Below are positions 38,192 to 47,303 of a DNA stretch of 64,000 nucleotides, piece by piece; position 1 is the stretch's first letter, and every line of letters begins with the position of its first letter. This stretch comes from CAVTWD01 sp963738325 (GTDB lineage Bacteria; Actinomycetota; Acidimicrobiia; Acidimicrobiales; Ilumatobacteraceae), in NCBI GenBank assembly GCA_963738325.1, contig CAVTWD010000008.1, forward strand, positions 1-64,000, given 5' to 3'. A program made the position numbers and the translations under genes. Below the pieces are notes generated by a model. The model had not been told where the DNA came from and ran no database searches. It saw only the letters and a list, made by a program, of their open reading frames with translations.

Positions 38192-38917
38192 ATGCCCACG
38201 CTCTCGCACGATTCGGTCACCTTGCACTACGAGACCTGGGGCAGCGGTCCGGCGGTCCTCCTGCTGGCCCCCGGCGGCCTGCGGGCCTCGCGCATCGAGA
38301 CGTGGGCCAATGCCCCCTGGAACCCGATCGAGGCCCTGGCCGGCGACCACTTCGTGGTCGGGATGGATCAACGCAACACCGGCACGTCGTTCGCGCCGAT
38401 CACCGCCGCTGACGGCTGGCCCTCCTACACCCGCGACCAACTGGCGGTGATGGACCACCTCGGCATCGAGCGCTTCAGCCTCCTCGGCATGTGCATCGGC
38501 GGCGCGTTCATCCTGCGGCTGCTGAGCGAGGCGCCCGAGCGCATCCAGGCCGCGGTCGCGCTGCAGCCGATCGGCCAGGAAGGCAACCGCGGCGAGTTCC
38601 GCGCCATCTTCGACCAGTGGCGAGCCGACATCGCGGGAGATCATCCCGAGACGACCGACGCCGACTGGGAAGGCTGTTGGTCGAACCTCTTCGGCGTCGA
38701 GCACCTCCTGTGGAGCGTGCCCGACGCGCAGCTTCCGACGCTGCGCACCCCCCTCCTCGTGCTGGAGGGAAACGACGTGTACCACCCGAGCTCGGCCTCG
38801 CGACACCTCGCCGCCGCCGCGCCGAACGCGTCGCTCATCGAGCAGTGGAAGGAGCCGGAGGCCCAACCTGCGGCGCGCGCCGCTGTCGCAGAATTCCTCA
38901 CTGCGCACAGGGACTGA
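38192..38917 (+). CDS. alpha/beta hydrolase with Cys at the nucleophile elbow
   Basis: A 241-aa hydrolase. The oxyanion/start region is LLLAPGGLRAS; the elbow is LLGMCIGGAF with C101 where most family members have Ser; acid and base regions follow (LLVLEGNDVYHPSSAS). A Cys nucleophile is used by dienelactone hydrolase, but the overall sequence here is closer to generic hydrolases. ATG 38192. A palindromic element lies 22 bp past the stop. Confidence 0.8.
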   Translation: MPTLSHDSVTLHYETWGSGPAVLLLAPGGLRASRIETWANAPWNPIEALAGDHFVVGMDQRNTGTSFAPITAADGWPSYTRDQLAVMDHLGIERFSLLGMCIGGAFILRLLSEAPERIQAAVALQPIGQEGNRGEFRAIFDQWRADIAGDHPETTDADWEGCWSNLFGVEHLLWSVPDAQLPTLRTPLLVLEGNDVYHPSSASRHLAAAAPNASLIEQWKEPEAQPAARAAVAEFLTAHRD

Positions 38918-38939
38918 CCGCGACCAGCGCCCGCGGCGC

Positions 38940-38987
38940 GAAGTTGAACCGGGGTGAGCTGCCGACAGCCGTCTCCGGTTCAAGTTC
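38940..38987 (+). repeat. 48-bp palindromic element, copy 1
   Basis: 13-bp arms GAAGTTGAACCGG and CCGGTTCAAGTTC (one mismatch) around a 22-bp spacer starting GGTGAGC. Same length and layout as 52624-52671 and 58011-58058, taken in opposite orientation. It lies between the hydrolase stop and the five-gene cluster, 86 bp before the cluster's first ATG. Confidence 0.8.
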
Positions 38988-39073
38988 CGGGGAGGCGCTG
39001 CTTCCCGGAGCCCGCGGGACTCGCTTGACGAGGGCGACCGACACGTAGAGGATGCGCGGCCGAGGGAGGGGAC

Positions 39074-41323
39074 ATGCCGCTCGATGCCACCCCGCTCGAC
39101 CTGGCGAGCCTGCCGCCTATCCTGGCGGGGCCGATCCTGCGCCGGCTGACGCGCACCGAGATGGCGGTGTGGGTGGCCCTCTCGTCGCCCAGCCCGGTCA
39201 CGGTGCACGTCCAGGTGGCCGGCCAGCCGGCGACGAGCGTGAGCGGACCGGCGGTCACACCAACCCCTGTCGGGCAGCACCTGTGGCTCGCCGTCGCCAC
39301 CGCCCCGGGCCCGGGCGGCACCTTCGGCGCCGGGCAACGCTACGCGTACTTCCTCGACGCTCCGGGTTGGTCGTCGCCGCCCGACTGGAGCGGGGTCGCC
39401 ATGGACGGCACCCTGCCGTCGTTCCCCGCGCCGCCCGCCGCCCCGGAGGACCTCACGCTGCTGCACACCTCGTGCCGCAAGGTCCACGGGGGAGGCCGCG
39501 ACGGCCTCGGCACGGCCGTCGAGCTCGTGCGCGACCGCATCGCGGCCGGCGGGCCGGGGGCCCGCCCGCACCTCATCGTGATGTCAGGCGATCAGATCTA
39601 CGCCGACGAAGTGCCCGCACCTGTGGCCCCGCGCATCCGTCGCATCGCCGCGGACCTCGTGGGCATCGACGAGACCGACGTGTTCGGCCCCCTCCCCGCC
39701 ATCGGAGGCCGCCAAGGCCCCTGCCAGTCGTTCGGGTTCACGTCGGCCGCGGCCGCCGACCACCTTTGGACGTTCGGGGAGTTCTGCGCCAGCTACCTCC
39801 TGGCGTGGTCCGACGTGCTGTGGCCGGCATCGCTGCCGGCGTGGACCGATGTCGACCCGGCCGTCGACCTGGACCCCGCCGCCGGCCTCGACGAAGCGGC
39901 CTGGAACGACCTGCTGGCCGATGTCGGCCGCTTCCGCGCCACGCTCGCCGACGTCCGCCGGCTGCTCGCCACCGTGCCGTCGCTCATGGTGCTCGACGAC
40001 CACGAGGTCACCGACGACTGGAACCTCGATTACCCGTGGGCGGCGGCGGTGTACGCCAGCGCCCCTGGCAGCCGCGTCGTGTTCAACGGGGTGCTGGCCT
40101 ACGCGCTGTTCCAGCATTGGGGCAACGAACCCCACCGCTTCACGACGCCGGGCGCACCCGAGACCGCGCTGCTGGCCGCGGTGGCGCCGACGGGCGCCAG
40201 CCCCGACCGCACGGCCACCCGCGGCCTGCTCGGCGTGCCCACCGCGCCACCGCCGGCGCCCCCTTCGACCTTGCGTGACCTGAGCGACGCCGGGGCCATC
40301 CGATACGACTTCTCGCTCGGGCCCGACGACGGATGGCCGGTGCGGTTCCTCGCCCTCGACGAGCGGACGGCTCGGGAATTCCTGCGGGTCGACCATCCCG
40401 CCGCCCGCATCTCGATGGCCGCCCTCGCCCTCATGGTGGCCGAGCCGGCCCCGCCTCCGCCCGCACCGACCTTCGTCGTGGCTCCTTCCCCGATCCTCGG
40501 CACCCACGTCGTCGAGCACGTCGTGCAGCCCCTGGCCAGCCTCTTCCCTGGCGGCGCCGAGTACGCGGACTTCGAATCGTGGTCCGCGGCCGTGCCCAAC
40601 CACGAGGAGCTCCTGCGCCGCCTCGCGCTGTACTCCCCCCTCGTCTTCCTCTCGGGCGACGTGCACTACAGCACCACGTCGTCGATGGCCTATGTGCGCG
40701 GCTCGACCGACGCCCTCGGCGCGCAGATCACGTCGAGCGCGGCGAAGAACGCCGACGCCAAGACCATGACGCTGTCGGTGCTCGGTGAGTTCGCCATGCG
40801 TGTCGGGCTGGAGCGGGCGCGCCGCTACATCGGCTTCGCCGCCCTCAGCGACGCGGATCGCGCCTCGCTCGCCTCGCCTCCGGCCGCCGGGACCTCGCTG
40901 GACTGGGACGACCTGGTCGACGTGCTGCTGGGACGGGTGTTCCGCGCCGGCCAGGAGCGGCCCGCCGTGCTGAGCGGCGGCGTGGCCACGGCCTACGGCC
41001 TGGGCAGCGGCGACTGGCACTACGACGTCACCCCGGCGGACGACCAGACGATGCCCGACCCGGGGACGCTGCTCACCGACATCAACGGCGCGCCGGACGG
41101 CTGGGACGGCTGGGATCCCATGAAGTCGTTCTCGATGCTCCGAGCGATGCGCGCCGCCGACCTCCACCGGATCGGGCGGGTGTACGACGGGCTGCCCCAG
41201 ATCTCTCTGATCGAGCTCACGACCGCGCCGCTGACCGTCCACCATCATCTCGTGTCGCCCGTCGGCGACGACGTCGCCGCGGCGACCGTCCAGCACACGG
41301 ACACGTCGGTGGTACTCGCCTGA
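39074..41323 (+). CDS. PhoD-like metallophosphatase, first gene of the large cluster
   Basis: A 749-aa calcineurin-like phosphoesterase of the PhoD type. An N-terminal beta domain (~1-120) is followed by LLHTSCRKVHG (129-139), GDQIYAD (172-178), LDDHEVTDDW (308-316) and SGDVHYSTT (527-535), the metal-binding loops of the family. There is no signal peptide or Tat motif, unlike classical secreted PhoD, so it probably acts in the cytoplasm or on a cytoplasmic assembly. RBS GAGGGAGGGG. Its TGA overlaps the next ATG (TGATG). Predicted activity is phosphoester hydrolysis. Confidence 0.85.
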   Translation: MPLDATPLDLASLPPILAGPILRRLTRTEMAVWVALSSPSPVTVHVQVAGQPATSVSGPAVTPTPVGQHLWLAVATAPGPGGTFGAGQRYAYFLDAPGWSSPPDWSGVAMDGTLPSFPAPPAAPEDLTLLHTSCRKVHGGGRDGLGTAVELVRDRIAAGGPGARPHLIVMSGDQIYADEVPAPVAPRIRRIAADLVGIDETDVFGPLPAIGGRQGPCQSFGFTSAAAADHLWTFGEFCASYLLAWSDVLWPASLPAWTDVDPAVDLDPAAGLDEAAWNDLLADVGRFRATLADVRRLLATVPSLMVLDDHEVTDDWNLDYPWAAAVYASAPGSRVVFNGVLAYALFQHWGNEPHRFTTPGAPETALLAAVAPTGASPDRTATRGLLGVPTAPPPAPPSTLRDLSDAGAIRYDFSLGPDDGWPVRFLALDERTAREFLRVDHPAARISMAALALMVAEPAPPPPAPTFVVAPSPILGTHVVEHVVQPLASLFPGGAEYADFESWSAAVPNHEELLRRLALYSPLVFLSGDVHYSTTSSMAYVRGSTDALGAQITSSAAKNADAKTMTLSVLGEFAMRVGLERARRYIGFAALSDADRASLASPPAAGTSLDWDDLVDVLLGRVFRAGQERPAVLSGGVATAYGLGSGDWHYDVTPADDQTMPDPGTLLTDINGAPDGWDGWDPMKSFSMLRAMRAADLHRIGRVYDGLPQISLIELTTAPLTVHHHLVSPVGDDVAAATVQHTDTSVVLA

Positions 41324-44300
41324 TGCCCAGCGTCTCGATGCTCGAGGGGTTGTCGGCGAACCTGGTCGACGGCCTCGAGCGGGCCCTCGACGGCAAGAGC
41401 CCGCTGCTCCCCGCCCTCGACCCGCCCGACGCGGCCGGCGCCCGGGCCGCGCTCGCCCAACTCGGGCCGCGGGCCACGGCGGTCACCCAGGCGACGGATC
41501 CCGACCAGTGGGCGGCGGCGGTGGAGCAGTGGGTCGCCACCTTGCAGGACATCGCCGACCGGGCCTTCGGGCCGCCAAACGCGGCCGAGGCGATGCTGGC
41601 CCGCTTCCTGCAAGAACGCCTGCCCCGCACGGCGGCCTACCTGTCGCTCGCCGGGATGATCGTGAGCGACCCGAGCGGCCAGGACACCATCGACTGGAAC
41701 CGGGCTCGGGCCATCTTCACCGACCCGGGCACGGCCGTCGATGAGTCGCTGTGGGACGCGCTGCTCGGCGACACCGGTCTCTCGGGCAGCGGCCGGCTGC
41801 CCGCAGTGATCGTCGCCCTCCTCATCCTCGCCCCGCAGACGATCGTGGCCCTGGCCCGCGGCGAGCTCACCGTCAACCCGCTGCCCGCGCCCGCGGCCGA
41901 CGGACCGGGCGACTGGCAGACCTTCCGCAACCGCACCGAGGGTTGGATCTCGATCACTGCCCCGTTCGGGGATCCCGAGGCGGCCACTCCGGTGCCCGCG
42001 TCCCTCTTCGATCTCGCCTCCGACCTCCTGCCCGACCTGAGCGCCACCTTGGGGATCCGGTCGCAGCGTCGCCAGGCCGCCGGCGCGACGGTGACCGACT
42101 TCGAGCTGTGGCTGGCGTTCGCGGCGGCCAAGGACAAGTGGGAGTACCACTTCGGGACCGGCTGGTTCGTGCGGGTCGAGCCGGGCATCACGATCGGCGT
42201 CGGTCACGACGGCAGTTGGCACGGCGCCTTCCGGCAGTTTCCCCTGGGCACCGTCGAGCCACCGGGACCGGGCGACCCGGTCGTGGCGAGCCTCGGCCGC
42301 GAGCTGCCCGACGGCGCCCCGGATCTCGTGCTGGGCCCGCCGTACGACACCCGCATCGTGATCCAAGACCTCGGCGTCTACGTCAAGATCCGGGAGGACC
42401 ATCCGATCGTCGAAGTCGGCGCCCTCGTGCACGGCTTCGCGCTGATCCTCACCAACCGTTGGTTCCGCACCTTCGGGGTGACGAGCGAGCTGTTCGGCGA
42501 CGGCCTGCGCTTCGACCTCGACCTCGACATCGCCTACGTCGAGGGCGAGGGGCTCCAGCTCAACCTGAGCTCGGGCCTCGAGGTCACCTTCGACATCGAC
42601 AAGCAGTTCGGCAAGGACGCCAGCGTCGTCAACTTCAAGCTCCACAGCATCCAGCTCGCGCTACCGATCATTGCCACCGAGGCGACCTTCGAGACCGATG
42701 CCGAGGTCCGCTTCCATCTCTCTTTGAAGGTCGGTCCCGTCACCATGACCGTCGACGGCATCGGCGGGGCCGTCGGTGTGCACTACGACGACGGATGGTC
42801 GGTGCCGGCCCGCTTCCTGCCCCCGACCGGCGCCGGCCTCCAGATCCAAGCCGGACCGGTGACCGGCGGCGGCTTCCTCGACTTCACGGGCGGGCCCAAC
42901 GACCGCTTCGGCGGCCTGCTCTTCGTGAAGATCGGCGCCTTCGAAGTGACCGCCTTCGGGGTCCACGAGCTCACGGGCCACCCGGATGACGCCGTGCGGC
43001 ACACGTCGATCGTCCTCGTCCTCGGCGTGCACTACTCCCCCGGGCTGCAGCTCGGCTACGGCTTCGCCATCTCCGGGGTCGGCGGCCTCGTCGGCATCAA
43101 CCGCCGGGCCGACACCGACGCGCTCCGCGAGCGGCTCACCTCCGGCGCGGCCGGCAACGTGTTGTTCTCCGAGGATCCGGTGCGCAACGCCCCGGAGATC
43201 CTCGACGACCTCGATGCCCTGTTCCCGCCCGCCGCCGGGCGCACGGTCATCGGACCGACCATGGAGCTCACCTGGCTCGACGTGGCCGGCTCTCCCTTCT
43301 TGCGGGTCGACATCGGGGTGTTCCTCGACCTTCCCGCGCCCGTGACCGTGGTCATCCTCGGCTCGGCGCGCGCCGACGTGCCTCCCGCCGACGGTGTCCC
43401 CAAGCTCCTCCACCTCCGCTTGGACGTGGTCGGCCTCATCGACGTGGCCACGAGCACCGCCGAGTTCGACGCCACGCTCATCAGCTCCAAGGCGCTCTAC
43501 ACCTTCCATCTCACGGGCGACGCCGCCTTCCGCCTCCACTGGGGCGATCAGCCCTACATGTTCCTCACGCTCGGGGGCTTCCATCCGCAGTACCACCCCG
43601 AGCCGGCGGTGTTCCCCGAGCTCACCCGCTTGGCGCTCACGATGGAGGACCCCCAGCTGCCGGGGCTGTTCTTCCGGGCCGAGGCGTACCTCGCGGTCAC
43701 ATCGAACACGGTGCAGTTCGGCGCGGCCATCGAGCTGGGCTACAAGACCGGCCCGCTGAACATCGTCGGGTTCGTGCAGCTCGACGCGCTCGTGCAGTTC
43801 TCGCCCTTCCAGTTCTCGGTCGAGTTCAGCGCCGGCATTCGCCTGCGGTGGCAGGAGCACACCCTCGCCGGCGTGAAGTTCGTGGGCACCATCACGGGGC
43901 CTGGTCCGTTCGTGATCACCGGCAAAGCCTGCTTCGAGATCCTCTGGTTCGACATCTGCAAGAGCGCCACCATCACGATCGGCTCGACGGAGACGCCGAG
44001 CGCGCCGGCGACGTCGAGCGCAACCCAAGCACTGGAGTCAGAGCTGAGCGCGCCGAGCAACCTCGCCGGCATCGCCGCCGACGACCCTCACGTCGCGCAG
44101 ACGCGGCGCCCGGGCGCGCGGCCGCTCGTCGCCCCGATCGGCGGGCTGCGCTGGGCGCAGCGGCGCGCCCCGCTGTCGACGCTGATCGACCGCTTCGACG
44201 GCCAGCCGCTCCCTGGGCCGCAGCGGGTCGTGCTCACCTGCCCGCAGGCGCTCGGCCCCGCCGCCGACTGGTTCGCCCCCGGCTCGTTCGCCACCCTGAC

Positions 44301-44694
44301 CCAGGCCGAAGAGCTCAACCGGCCGGCGTTCGAGCAGCTCCCGGCCGGGGCCGACCTCACCTTCCCGGTGGCGGCCGCCAGCCCCGTCCTCCACGACGTC
44401 GCGGTGCAGGAGATCCGCCTGCCGGCGCCCGCGCCGAAGCCCGGCCGGGTGCTCGCCTTCCCGTTCACACTGCTCGAGGCGGCAAGGGACCGCACGGCTC
44501 CTGGCGTGGTGCGGACGCGCCAGGCACTGGTCGGCGTCCGCAACGAGGTGTTCGTCGTGCGGGACACGGCCGGAGCGGTGACCGGAACCGCCACGAGCGC
44601 GGCCGACGCTTTCGGCGCCGCCCAACTGGACGGCGGTGTGGCCGTGGCAGCCGGAGACCTCGTCGACGCCACCGCCCTCGGGGTGCCCGCATGA
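41323..44694 (+). CDS. 1,123-aa DUF6603-like beta-rich protein
   Basis: N-terminal ~330 aa are helical (SMLEGLSANLVDGLERALDG). Residues ~385-885 are long runs of alternating strands such as LFGDGLRFDLDLDIAYVEGE, FGKDASVVNFKLHSIQLALP, ATEATFETDAEVRFHLSL and GYGFAISGVGGLVGINRRAD, which I recognise as DUF6603-like. A Ser/Thr-rich linker and a ~200-aa tail follow. No signal peptide or obvious membrane helix. It starts by TGATG overlap and ends in an ATGA overlap, so it is translated with its neighbours. The strand pattern suggests an elongated beta structure; function unknown. Confidence 0.75.
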   Translation: MPSVSMLEGLSANLVDGLERALDGKSPLLPALDPPDAAGARAALAQLGPRATAVTQATDPDQWAAAVEQWVATLQDIADRAFGPPNAAEAMLARFLQERLPRTAAYLSLAGMIVSDPSGQDTIDWNRARAIFTDPGTAVDESLWDALLGDTGLSGSGRLPAVIVALLILAPQTIVALARGELTVNPLPAPAADGPGDWQTFRNRTEGWISITAPFGDPEAATPVPASLFDLASDLLPDLSATLGIRSQRRQAAGATVTDFELWLAFAAAKDKWEYHFGTGWFVRVEPGITIGVGHDGSWHGAFRQFPLGTVEPPGPGDPVVASLGRELPDGAPDLVLGPPYDTRIVIQDLGVYVKIREDHPIVEVGALVHGFALILTNRWFRTFGVTSELFGDGLRFDLDLDIAYVEGEGLQLNLSSGLEVTFDIDKQFGKDASVVNFKLHSIQLALPIIATEATFETDAEVRFHLSLKVGPVTMTVDGIGGAVGVHYDDGWSVPARFLPPTGAGLQIQAGPVTGGGFLDFTGGPNDRFGGLLFVKIGAFEVTAFGVHELTGHPDDAVRHTSIVLVLGVHYSPGLQLGYGFAISGVGGLVGINRRADTDALRERLTSGAAGNVLFSEDPVRNAPEILDDLDALFPPAAGRTVIGPTMELTWLDVAGSPFLRVDIGVFLDLPAPVTVVILGSARADVPPADGVPKLLHLRLDVVGLIDVATSTAEFDATLISSKALYTFHLTGDAAFRLHWGDQPYMFLTLGGFHPQYHPEPAVFPELTRLALTMEDPQLPGLFFRAEAYLAVTSNTVQFGAAIELGYKTGPLNIVGFVQLDALVQFSPFQFSVEFSAGIRLRWQEHTLAGVKFVGTITGPGPFVITGKACFEILWFDICKSATITIGSTETPSAPATSSATQALESELSAPSNLAGIAADDPHVAQTRRPGARPLVAPIGGLRWAQRRAPLSTLIDRFDGQPLPGPQRVVLTCPQALGPAADWFAPGSFATLTQAEELNRPAFEQLPAGADLTFPVAAASPVLHDVAVQEIRLPAPAPKPGRVLAFPFTLLEAARDRTAPGVVRTRQALVGVRNEVFVVRDTAGAVTGTATSAADAFGAAQLDGGVAVAAGDLVDATALGVPA

Positions 44695-47303
44695 GCGACG
44701 GCATCCGCCTCGCCTTCCACGGCTGGATGCGCTCGGGCGTGTACGGCCTCGTGCCGTCGGCGGCCCTCACGCCCGAAGGCCGGCTCACCGGGCAGGTCGA
44801 GCTCACGTTGCGCAACGACCTGGCCCCGAACGAGAGCGTGAGCCGAACGCTCGCCTTCGACATCCTCGGCCCGGGCGACGCCGGCGCCCTCAAGCCGGGC
44901 GCCATCACGAGGATGGTGCCAGCGCCGGGCACGCCCGACGCGGAGGAGACGAAGTGCGCGTACATCGAGCTGGCCGCGGCCGATCTCCCGTGGCGCTACA
45001 CGCCGGCGCTCGCCGCCGGGGCGCGGCTGCGGCCGTGGTTCGTGGTCGTCGTCGGCATGATCGGCAACGGTGAGATCACCCTGGGGCCCGGGGGCACCGT
45101 CACCCTCACGGGGGCCGCGCTCGCCACGCACGACCTGATCGCGTCGGCACGGTGGGCCCACCTGCAGGAGGACGCCGACCATCCCGGCCAGGCGCAGGTG
45201 GCGCGGGTCCTGTCGCCGCGCGATCTCGCCCCCGACACGAGCTATCTCGCGGTCGTGGTGCCCGCGTTCACCGCCGACGGCCAACCGGCCTGGATCGCGG
45301 CCACGCCGTCGATCACGCTTCCCGCCTTCGCGTGGTGGGAGTTCGCCACCGCGGACGCCGGCGACTTCCCATCGCTCGCCTCGCGCCTCGTCCCCGGCCA
45401 GGCGCCCGACACCCTGGGCGTGGCCCCCCTCGACTACGGCCCGCTGGCGGGCACCCCGGACGTCCCCATCAGGGGCGCACTGGCGCCCATCGGCAGCACT
45501 GGCACCATCGTGCCGGGTTCGATCGCCGGCGACGTGACCGTGCTCACCCAACCTCTCGTCGACCCCCTCCGCCCGATCGTCGGCATGCCCAACTACGGCG
45601 ACTGCTGGGTCGACAAGCCGAAGGGCACGACGTGGGGCGGCGTCTTCCATACCGATCCGCGGCCACGCGCCGCGGCCGGGCTCGGCCTGCGCGCCGGGAT
45701 CGAGCAGCAGGATCTCCTCTCCGATGCCGCCACCGCGCAGGCCGGCGCGCTGGCGGCGGCCGCCCAACGGGTGCGGCACCTCACGGCCGGCCTCGCCGCC
45801 ACGAAGCGCCTCTGGTCGCGGCGCGTCCCGGTCGACCCCGCCCGTCGCGTCACCGTGCTCAGCCCCGCGCTACGGCGCATGCCCACGGCCGCCGGCACCG
45901 TGCGAGACCTCGTCGCCGGCCCGGGTCGCGCCCTCCCCCCCGCCCTCTTCTCCACCGCGGCCCGCCGGCTCTTGCGCAACGGCCCCGCTCGCTCAGCGGT
46001 CGCCGCGACCGGGGCCACCGATCCCGCCGCCGTGCTCCCCGCGGCCAACACACCGCCACCCCCGCCCGTACGGGCCCCCGCGGGACTCCCCCACGCCGAC
46101 GACCTGTCCGCTCAGGGCGCACCGACCCTCGACCTGCAACTCACCGCCGGGGTCAAGACCGGGCGCGTCCCGGTCGCGCATCTCACCGACCTCTACCACG
46201 CCTTCGACCGCACGGGGTACAGCCCGCACACCCTCGGCGTCCTCGACCAGACGGTGACGCGGGCCATCAACCAGGGCAAGCAGGGCATCGCCGTCCACGT
46301 GCTGGCGCTCATGGACGTGCTGGACCCGACGACGCCGACACGCCTCACCGACACGGACCTGCTCGGCCGCCTCCACCAGGTCGACGCAGAGCCCGACGGT
46401 CCTTCGCTGCTCGCCCTGGCGGCACAACTGCGCACGAGCGCGCCCCACCGGCCGGCGGAGCCCGCCGACCTCACCGCCTTGTCGGCCGTGGTCGATGCCG
46501 CGATCGACCCGCACGCCGGCATGCCGTTCATGGTCAGCCGGGTCCTGGAGACGATCGACGGCGTCGACGACCAGCCGATGGCTCCTCCGGAGCTGTGCCC
46601 CGACCTCGACCTTCCGGCGTGGACCTTCCTCCGCGACGAGGCGCCCGAGTGGCTGCTGCCCGGCGCGGGTGAGCTCGGCGACAACCAAGTGGTTGCGGTG
46701 CAGACGAACCAGGCCTTCGTCGAGGCGTACCTGCTCGGCCTCAACACCCAGACCGTCGGCGAGTTGCGCTTCCGGAACATCCCGATCGTGTCCCGCTGCA
46801 CACCGCTGCGGCAGTTCTGGTCGCGCCTCGATCCCGAGGCCGACGGCTACGTCGACGACATCGTAGGCGTGGCCAACTGGCCGGCCGACTCGGTGCTCGG
46901 CGCCCCCACCCACCAGCTTCCGGGGGCGACTGCCACCGACGTGGTCATCGTGTTCCGGAGCCCGCTGTTCCGTCGGTACCCCAGAACGCTCGTCTACCTC
47001 GCCCCGATGTCGGAACCCGAGCTGTCCACCCGAGTGCTGCCCGCGTTCCAAGGCGTCCTCGCGCCCGACCTCACGTTCTTCGGCTTCCCGGTCGCACCGA
47101 CGGTGGTGTCGAGCCACTGGGTCGTGCTGGAAGAGCCACCCCACGGGGCGCAGTTCTTCAACAGCCCGCCCCCGACCTTCGATGCGGCCCACGTGGCGGC
47201 GTTCAACGGTGCCACCGACGGCGGCGCGTTCGCGGCGGCCGCCTTCGCCGACCCGTACCGGGTAATGATCCGGGGCGACGTGTTGGTGCCGGTGCCGCCA
47301 TGA
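44691..47303 (+). CDS. 870-aa cluster protein, function unknown
   Basis: N-terminal ~200 aa resemble a beta-sandwich (LAFHGWMRSGVYGLVPSAAL). The C-terminal third holds a block I recall from uncharacterised large proteins of many phyla: AFVEAYLLGLNTQTVGELRF, TPLRQFWSR, then PLFRRYPRTLVYLAPMSEPE, GVLAPDLTFFGFPV and SHWVVLEEPPHGAQF. No catalytic motif or signal peptide. Coupled by ATGA overlaps on both sides. Probably a structural or scaffold component (inference). Confidence 0.7.
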   Translation: MSDGIRLAFHGWMRSGVYGLVPSAALTPEGRLTGQVELTLRNDLAPNESVSRTLAFDILGPGDAGALKPGAITRMVPAPGTPDAEETKCAYIELAAADLPWRYTPALAAGARLRPWFVVVVGMIGNGEITLGPGGTVTLTGAALATHDLIASARWAHLQEDADHPGQAQVARVLSPRDLAPDTSYLAVVVPAFTADGQPAWIAATPSITLPAFAWWEFATADAGDFPSLASRLVPGQAPDTLGVAPLDYGPLAGTPDVPIRGALAPIGSTGTIVPGSIAGDVTVLTQPLVDPLRPIVGMPNYGDCWVDKPKGTTWGGVFHTDPRPRAAAGLGLRAGIEQQDLLSDAATAQAGALAAAAQRVRHLTAGLAATKRLWSRRVPVDPARRVTVLSPALRRMPTAAGTVRDLVAGPGRALPPALFSTAARRLLRNGPARSAVAATGATDPAAVLPAANTPPPPPVRAPAGLPHADDLSAQGAPTLDLQLTAGVKTGRVPVAHLTDLYHAFDRTGYSPHTLGVLDQTVTRAINQGKQGIAVHVLALMDVLDPTTPTRLTDTDLLGRLHQVDAEPDGPSLLALAAQLRTSAPHRPAEPADLTALSAVVDAAIDPHAGMPFMVSRVLETIDGVDDQPMAPPELCPDLDLPAWTFLRDEAPEWLLPGAGELGDNQVVAVQTNQAFVEAYLLGLNTQTVGELRFRNIPIVSRCTPLRQFWSRLDPEADGYVDDIVGVANWPADSVLGAPTHQLPGATATDVVIVFRSPLFRRYPRTLVYLAPMSEPELSTRVLPAFQGVLAPDLTFFGFPVAPTVVSSHWVVLEEPPHGAQFFNSPPPTFDAAHVAAFNGATDGGAFAAAAFADPYRVMIRGDVLVPVPP

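Noticed and set aside
38940..38987. The 48-bp palindromes as ordinary terminators.
   Set aside because: No T-tract, and copy 3 lies between two divergent starts; the conserved spacer start (TGAGC) is also unnecessary for a terminator.
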